Part shown: positions 56,962 to 64,000 of the stretch, one piece after another | Layout of the letters: every line of letters starts with the position of its first letter | Numbering within the stretch: the stretch's first letter is position 1 | NCBI GenBank assembly: GCA_029961685.1 | Contig: JARWKL010000009.1 | Coordinates: 31,679,708 to 31,743,707 of the forward strand | Length of the DNA stretch: 64,000 nt | From: Aristolochia californica | Taxonomy: Eukaryota; Streptophyta; Magnoliopsida; Piperales; Aristolochiaceae | Reading direction: 5' to 3' | The notes under the pieces: generated by a model | Told to the model about the DNA's origin: nothing | The model's database searches: none | The model's input: only the letters and a program-made list of their open reading frames with translations | Made by a program: the position numbers and the translations under genes

Positions 56962-57590
56962 AAAGAATGGAGGTAGTACCCACCTCTGTTCCCCTTTGAC
57001 AAAGAAGGAAGAGGGAGAGGACAACCCTGTTTCTCTGCTTGCAAGATAAGAAAGATTGGGAGCCACCCTTCCCCCTTGATCTTGTCTTCCTCTCGATGCA
57101 TATACTCATAATTTATCTAAAGAATGGAGGTAGTACCCGTCTCTGCTCCCCTTTGACAAAGAAGGAAGAAGAAGAGGACGACCTGTTTCTCTGCTAGCCA
57201 GATGAGAAAACTAGGGAGCCACCCTTCTCCCTTGCTCTTGTCTGCCTCTAGATGCACATACTCATAATTTATCTAAATAATGGAGGTAGTACCCTCCTCT
57301 GCTCCCCTTTGATAAAGAAGGAAAAAGGAGAGAACAACCCTGTTTCTCTACATGCAAGATGGGAATGATAGGGAGCCACCTTTATCCGTTGCTCTTGTCT
57401 TCCTCTCGATGCACATACTCATAATTTATCCAAAGAATGGAGGTAGTACCCACCTCTACTCCCCTTTGACAAAGAAGGAAGAAGGAGAGGACAACCCTGT
57501 TTCTCTGCTTGCAAGATGAGAAAGCTAGGGAGCCACCCTTCCCCCTGTTGTTGTCTTCCACTCGATGCACATACTCATAATTTATCTAAG
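56962..57590. repeat. four tandem copies of a 157-bp unit
   Basis: The marker AATGGAGGTAGTACCC recurs at 56966, 57123, 57279 and 57436, and each unit also contains CCCCTTTGACAAAGAAGGAA, TGTTTCTCTGCT and CGATGCACATACTCATAATT. Periods are 157, 156 and 157 bp. The copies differ by scattered substitutions. No open frame is conserved across units. Confidence 0.92.
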
Positions 57591-58087
57591 CACCACACCT
57601 CCCTCCTACCTTCCATTTCAAGAAAAGAGGAGCCTCAATGTCCTTGTAATAAATATTATACTTTAATTATGTTATATCATTAATAAATATTAAATAGTGA
57701 ATGATATTTTTAGACTCTAACTACTAGTTTTGACAAAACAAAAAACTTAAAGCTAGTATTTAGAGTTTGGCTTCAAAATATAACTTCTAAGAGAACTATA
57801 TTTAATTTTAAAAGTACATTTTACTTAATATGACTCCATCCATCAAAAGGGTGCCTCTACTTGTATGAGCAAAAAATGTAGAGAAAACACTCTACATTGT
57901 TAAGAGAAATTAAAAATGGTAAAAAGAGGAGGTGAAACATGCATATATCCACTGCATTTGGTTGTAATGAAACAAAAAGACCAAGAGTAATTGGTAGAAA
58001 TATGGAAATCCCATAATAATTATTATTCATAGTCACAACATTATTATTTTTGACATAATATTAGGATATTGTTGTGAATTCATCCTT
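57591..58087. other. downstream region of the bZIP gene
   Basis: AT-rich sequence with no gene of its own. The part next to 58087 is probably the 3' UTR of the minus-strand bZIP gene. Confidence 0.4.
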
Positions 58088-60282
58088 TTAGACTCCTGCT
58101 GAGTGAGCTCGCTCCATTTTCTTGAACACAGACCTTTTCGATGCCATATACCTTTCCCACAACTTCTGAAAAATCTGAAATTTGAAGAACTTTTAGCATT
58201 CCTTCTTCTTGAAAATAATAAAAGTGCAACATAATTTTAAAGTAGCAAGATCCTCAAAGGGATTTGAGTCGCCTCAAATCTAACTTTGAAATGAATTCAG
58301 ATTCATCATGAGACAGATGGTAGAATCGTCCATTCATGTGAGACCCATATGAATGGATGACCTTGATTTAATCAAATAATGGGATAGGGTTTAGAAAAAT
58401 CTTAAGTGTTTAACTATGTCTTATGTATATAAGTTGGTTTAGAAGGATTGAACCACCAATTTGTTTCAAAATTATTGAAATTCTATAAAATGACATCAAA
58501 CATTATAAAATGTTAATAAATAGTGAAGTGTTTGAACTATTTTTTTTTGGAATTAATTCCATTTTATAAAGAGTATGTTACAGTTAAATGGGTAAATTCT
58601 TGCATAGGTAAAGGTTTTTTTTATTTTATATCCATCTATAAAACGGATTTGTAGAATGATATGCATAATAAGTAATCCAATTATTTCCAACCCTAATTTC
58701 CAATTGAACTAACTTGTTTAACTTGGGTTTTCCAAATCAAATTCAGCTAAAATTGACTTCCTATTTGCCTATATGCATCTTGAACCCAGTTTTAGTGAGT
58801 TTTACATACAAAGAGATCTAGTGAGGTGATGGTTACCTCCCTTCCTTTCTTGAGCCTCTCATTCTCCAGCCTCAGCTCTTTCACTTCAATCTCAAGTTGG
58901 TTAGTGTAAGCCTGCAACATGCAAAGATGACAGAATTGGGATAAGGAAACACCACACAGCGTTCAAAGTGTCTCTTGAAGTTCCTACTGCAACTAAAATT
59001 TGTTTTTTATTTCACGTGCAAGCCAGTGACGTTTCACCTCTGCACCTGGGTACCAGACACCTGGCCCTTCTCCTCCATGCACACACTCGAGAGTGGTTCT
59101 GCGTGCCCTAGACCACTGATTCATCGATTGATCAAACTGGAATTGAAGCAGAGATTGAAAACATGAGAAAGAATGGTTGGGAAACCGACCTGCTTCCTTG
59201 CCCTGGATCGAGCTGCCGATTCCCTGTTTTTGATCATTCGCTTGTACTTCTTCGCCGAGTGGGCGTTCAAAACTTCCCCGAATTTCTGCCTCTGACGGCC
59301 GCTGCTGCTGGACGCTCCTCCGGAACCATCGGGGACTTGCTGGGGGTATTGAGGAACCGCACCCATTCCTAGGTTTCCAGAAATGTTCACCATCCTGGAT
59401 GTCTCGATCAGATTCCCAACGCCACCTTGAAACTGGTACTGAGCAGTGGCCACCGACACGTTCTCCATGATGAATTCCCCACTGCAGTCACCGGCGCCGG
59501 TGTGGGTCATTCCATTTATTTCTCCGTTGACATTGGAGCTTTCGGTCCACTGTTCAAAGGTGGAGCTTCCGGGTCTCATCGGGTTGGGGATCAACATCTG
59601 GGACTGGACTTGGAGGCTCTGCACGCTTTGGATGTTGAAATTGTACGAGGGTGTGAAGAAAGGGAAAAGCCTGGGATCTTCATCTTGAAATGGAGGAAAC
59701 ATGTTTTCCTGTGCAGGATTTTCAGCCTTATCATCGAGCTCACCATGATTCAGAGAAAACAGAAGAAAAAACACAGAAAGATGGCTTCTTTCCACCCACA
59801 TGCAACAGCTACCATAAAAGAAATTCTCTTTGACCTGTTCTCATAACTTTTATAAGCTCAGAAGAAATGAAAAATCGGGCTTGATCTGTGCTTTGCAGTT
59901 CAGACCAGAAGCTTCGAGAGATATGTATCATTACAGAAGAAAGACAGAATCTTAAACGACCATTTCAATCTAGAACAAGCAAAAGTAAAAAAGAAATACG
60001 CGATTAGTGCTTCCCATGAAACTCCAGATATCTAAACCCAGAATCAAATAACAAGACTCAAAACTAAGAACCCATCATCACTTGAAGAAACCCATTTTAA
60101 TACTTCCATATAATCAGTTAGGATTCATCAAGGAAGAGGAAACACATATATCTCAGATTTTCATATCATTTTAAAGGGGAAAAAAAGAAGAGGAAAATGG
60201 ACAGAAAAACCTGTATGCAGGTGTCAAAGGTTTCTTCCACAAACGTGTGTCTCTCAAAATTTTGAACCCTAAATTCCATCAT
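58088..60282 (-). CDS. bZIP transcription factor, group-A/FD-like
   Basis: Minus-strand exons: 60282-60211 (proposed start, MMEFRVQNFERHTFVEETFD then TCIQ), 59738-59190, 58911-58837 and 58165-58088, giving about 257 residues. The last three exons have clear splice sites. The first junction (donor CAG|GTTTTT, acceptor GTGAG) is weak, so the N-terminus is uncertain; an alternative start lies at 59801. The basic region YKRMIKNRESAARSRARKQA is followed by YTNQLEIEVKELRLENERL, a short leucine zipper. The C-terminus MERAHSAGV resembles a worn form of the R-x-x-S/T-A-P 14-3-3/CDPK motif of FD proteins. Group A bZIPs bind ACGT-core elements in ABA or flowering control; which applies here is unknown. 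Confidence 0.8.
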
Positions 60283-61180
60283 TCTGAACGATGCAGAAAT
60301 GGCAGAAGGAGACGGAGAGAGTTTGGTGAAAGGCGTAAAGAACTGAGACTCAAGTCTGAATGCTAAAGAGGTAGCAGACAGAGAAATAACTAACACCTCT
60401 CTCTTTTTTGCTTTTGTTGCATGGCTGCATCTAAGAGTGAAAAAGGAAATTACAGAAAATTACAGAAAATAGAAATATTTACACTCGGGACGGCATCAAA
60501 TGACAGTGATTCACAAAATCGGAGCCATCCGATCAAAGAAGGGCCTCCTAATGACGATCGAACGGCCATATCGGACAAAGCGGAATTTCACAGTCTCTCT
60601 CGTGAAAATTGAAGAACTATTTACTGGGTTTTTTTTTAAAAAAAAAAAGGCCGAAGAGATCTGTAACGATGAAACGGGAAGAAACCGCCATCAAATCGAA
60701 GAAGGAAGTGTCGATGGTCCGACGTAAAAACTCATCTACAGTACCTTCAACATAAACAAGAAAAATCAGCCTTTACATAAACAGGAAAAGATAAAAGAAA
60801 GCGTAGAACCGACCTAAACTGCGATTCGACTGAAACAACATTTATGAGAGAGAAAGAAGAGGTTGTTGCAGACAGAACTCGCAGTAAAAGCGAAGAAAAC
60901 GAGAAAGATACTGGGAATTCAGTTTTGCGACTGGAGGGCGACTCCTCTGATTTAACCCCGCACATCTTCAGACTCTGAAAACGAGGATCTTCAACGTAGC
61001 CGCAACGAGGAAATCAAAAAAGATCTTAGAAAGATGACATGAAAAAGCTGCGGTGACTCAGAAACTACTGATGGGTAATATAAAAGAAGAAAAGCACAGA
61101 AATCAACCATTCGAGCAAAGAAGAAAAGCACAGAAATCAACCCCTCGAGGTGAAGAAAGGAAAGGTTCCGATCCACTCAC

Positions 61181-61265
61181 CTCCGGGACGCACCTCCTGG
61201 ACGTTGCTTCTTCAGCACTGTCGTGGTCGTGCGCCTCTCTCGGAGACAGGTTACTAGTATTTATA
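61181..61265 (-). promoter_or_regulatory. TATA box, first 5' UTR exon and donor of the bZIP gene
   Basis: On the minus strand TATAAATA (61265-61258) is followed about 75 bp later by a near-consensus donor, GGAG|GTGAGTGG (exon edge 61181). This places the start of transcription near 61235, with a short leader exon and a 5' UTR intron of about 0.8-0.9 kb before the first coding exon. Exact start and acceptor are inferred. Confidence 0.6.
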
Positions 61266-63393
61266 GAGAAAACGAGGTATTAAGAGGTGATTTTCTCTGT
61301 GGAAAATTGGTTGTCATTTCTGGAATTGAGTGGGACTGTCAGCTTTCTAAGATGCTCGGATACCTAATTACTGTTTACAACTGATCAAGCAAATACATGA
61401 ACTCGGACTCAACTATTTCTTGCTTTTGCTTAGCCAAAATGAACCAATTATGCTTGTGAAAAAAATAAAGTCATTTAGTTTACCTCTTAAGGAGGTCTTA
61501 AGGGTAACAAGTTTCAATCTATGATGACTTTCTTGCTCTATGTTAGAGCAAGAGTTTGGATAATTGAGTTCAATAGCATGATAGAGAAGTTTAAGCAAAT
61601 TGAGGCTTAAGTTGGTTCATTTTTAGTGTAGGATGGAAATTAGTACCTGGTATTAAATGTCAAGCATAAAAAAAAGGCAGAAAAAAATTACCCGTTAAAG
61701 ATTTCCATGCTCGAAAAGAAGTCTGACTTTTCGATGTAAAAGGAAATTTGAAACGCGAGATTTCTGCGTAACGTGCTTCGGCTGAGCTTGACTGGACACA
61801 TAAGCATGCACTGGCGATCCTTGATTCCCGCTTCACATGACTCGTTGCTCTTCGCTTGTATAAAATCTTCAAATACTTGTATTTGTGTCGTAGAGTATGT
61901 ATTTGATACCTAGCCAATATGTCAGGAGTTTCAAAGTTCATGGAACACGGAAAGTTATGCCCTTAAACCTATCCTATTCTAGGGGTATCGGCCCAAGACA
62001 GTAAAAGTATCCTACTAATATTGTCAGAAGTAGATTTTTCTTTGGGTTATAAATCAATCACAAAAAAAAAAAAAAAAGATGTTAGTGAAAAAACGATTGA
62101 TCAACATCCCCTTTCTATACATGTAAATCCTCCCCCCTGGCTTGCTTATTTTTTAAATTATTTATTGGTTTATTTGTTTATTTGTATGTATACAAATGAT
62201 GCTCTATGTATTATATTTCTATATAATTATTTATTTTTATGCAATATTAGTTCAATCTAAATGCCAACATTATGTTTAGTTCTCTTTTTTTCTCTAAATG
62301 GATCCAAAAAAATACTCTTAGTGCAACCACATAACCTCATTGCACCAAGAAATGAAAATTGGAGGTTTGAAACATATGAGTAAAGCAAAAATAAAAAAAT
62401 TGAAGTGCCAACTTAAGAAGTGCAAATTTGTACAAAACCCTAGTTCATATATGAAACTCAATTTTTAGAAACCTACTTCATATATGAAACCTACTTTGTA
62501 AGGAAACTCAATTTTTAGAAGAAAAAAACTGCTTCATATATCAAAACAAACATTTTGGAAATGTCTCCCACTCCCAAAATTTAGTGAGAAGTTATATAAA
62601 AAATCATTGGAAATTAACTAAAACTTCACAGACAAATATGTGCTTAAATGCTCCCATAAATAAATGGAAATGAAGATTTTAACACATATAGTTTGTTAAG
62701 AGAGAAATATTTTAAAAAAATCTTGTCAATTTGTAATTAAATTTATGTAGTAAAATGGTAAATCAATGACAAACCACATCGTAATTGCCATTTTCCATCA
62801 CTTGTTAGTGATCTTACAAACCCCTACTAGTTGCACAAGCTAGCACATTTGGTTTGAAAAACTTGCTTTGGTGTAGGAATACGTGTAGACCCAATAAGAT
62901 GGCACTAGGTCTATGGTGCTCAACTACACATTGATCTGATGCATAGGTTCATTACCCATGGGTCTATGCCTTGCACAATCCAATGTGAAGTTTCCGAACC
63001 ACGTCGATAATTCGCAAGGAAATTCACCTTTTTTACCACCTCTGCCACCTACCACCTTATTGATCTAGATCTCACACGTTGATCCAACACGCAATCAATA
63101 TAATAGATCCAATGCAACTTTCGTATCCACTTATCATCTGGTTTGATTCTTTCTCATTTTTTATCCACACCAACCCAATTTTGGTTCAAATGAAAACTAG
63201 TTTGGTTCACCTCATTTTTTCTTTGATTTTTACACAATTTTTACTATTTTTTTAAATAGTATTTTTTATTTCACATAGAGGGATAGTTTGAGAAAGAATT
63301 TATACCTAAAACTAGTAGGAGCATTTTTTAAGGTATTAGGAATAGAAGTTGTGTAATGGATCAATCTCATAACCTATACCTTTTACAAAAATA

Positions 63394-63429
<36 letters not shown>

Positions 63430-64000
63430 ATGTACAAGCTTATTAGAGACAATTATATGGGTATTTGACCTATTCTTATGATTTTGTAGGGGGGTAGTTT
63501 AAGAAGTTGGGTTTAAGTGGGATACAAGGGAAATAACTTTAACTCATAAGGATAGTTTAGTGATCATAGGGACCAATTAGGGTTTATTATAGGGAGGCAA
63601 TGATCTATTTAATGAGAAATTTGTCACTGAGTAGTGCAGTCAAGATTAACTCTATCTCATTCTTACGAATCGTGTTTCTTCTTGAAAAAGCTTAAACATA
63701 AGCTCTAGTTTGTGTATCTTCTATTAGGTCTATAGGGATAAACCTAGAGGGGAGGGGTAAATATGTTTAACAAAATTTAATGGCTACTTTGAAATTCATG
63801 TATAACTTATAATATCTAATCATACAATAGAACAATCAACCACAATTAACACAGGGATTTTTATTGTATTTCACAATCAATATTTGAAATTGTTAATCCA
63901 TTCTCAAGGAACTCTCCACCCCAAATATAAAGTACCCACTAATAGTACTTAAACCTCATCCAGAGCAATAGACCATAAAGGTTCAATTACAACATCTGCG
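61266..64000. other. AT-rich spacer with no supported gene
   Basis: Short ORFs are present but none resembles a known protein. About 62450-62530 has small local duplications (TCATATATGAAAC, GAAACTCAATTTTTAGAA). Nothing else is recognised to the window end. Confidence 0.5.
63394..63428. repeat. compound (AT)n(GT)n microsatellite
   Basis: An AT run of about 13 bases passes into a GT run of about 22 bases. Confidence 0.92.

Noticed and set aside
59427..59846. 139-codon plus-strand frame
   Set aside because: Antisense to the main bZIP exon; low similarity to any protein.

Overview
The window is nuclear DNA of a flowering plant. The split genes have GT/AG introns, the spacers are AT-rich, the coding products are all plant families, and the transposons (Ty1/copia, TRIM, hAT, LINE, tRNA-derived SINE) are of plant type. 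I cannot place the species more finely. No rRNA, tRNA, CRISPR, phage or bacterial feature was found.

Layout. 1-1408: 3' part of a copia element and its LTR, lying downstream of an isolated first exon of a CCDC22-like gene (minus strand, 2471-2728). 2.9-6.5 kb: AT-rich, repeat-filled spacer. 6531-9390: complete ABCG26-type half-size ABC transporter gene (9 exons), with a perfect palindrome touching its start codon. 9.9-10.2 kb: broken ARM-repeat exon. 11.6-14.8 kb: nested transposons (a hAT end at the edge of a decayed minus-strand copia element, whose gag is split by a three-LTR TRIM). 15.7-15.9 kb: a second TRIM family. 17652-19346: intronless O-fucosyltransferase-like gene. 21854-23064: membrane RING-H2 E3 ligase gene (3 exons). 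23679-25879: complete 2.2-kb hAT element with an 8-bp target duplication. 26.1-29.3 kb: LINE remnant interrupted by a truncated copia element.

30564-37888: farnesyl diphosphate synthase gene (12 exons). Its first intron carries about twelve copies of a 244-bp tandem repeat and its seventh intron a SINE fragment. 38.7-39.1 kb: another copy of the three-LTR TRIM-like structure. 40593-46117: C2/VASt/GRAM protein gene (9 exons). 48876-51200: NIPP1-like FHA protein gene (2 exons). 52.3-53.2 kb: two exon-like open segments of an unrecognised gene. 56962-57590: four 157-bp tandem repeats. 58088 to about 61235, minus strand: group-A/FD-like bZIP gene with a TATA box and a 5' UTR intron. The last 2.7 kb is AT-rich spacer.

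The intact genes are ordinary single loci with no operon-like relation: lipid export for pollen wall (ABCG26), isoprenoid precursor synthesis (FPS), membrane-contact lipid handling (C2-GRAM/VASt), protein phosphatase 1 control (NIPP1), ubiquitination (RING) and transcription (bZIP). Most of the unusual structure is in the transposon nests and intronic repeats. I did not find a convincing new multi-gene system. The best leads are the repeated LTR-internal-LTR-internal-LTR TRIM architecture, the FPS intron satellite, the start-codon palindrome of ABCG26, and the unrecognised exons near 52.3-53.2 kb.
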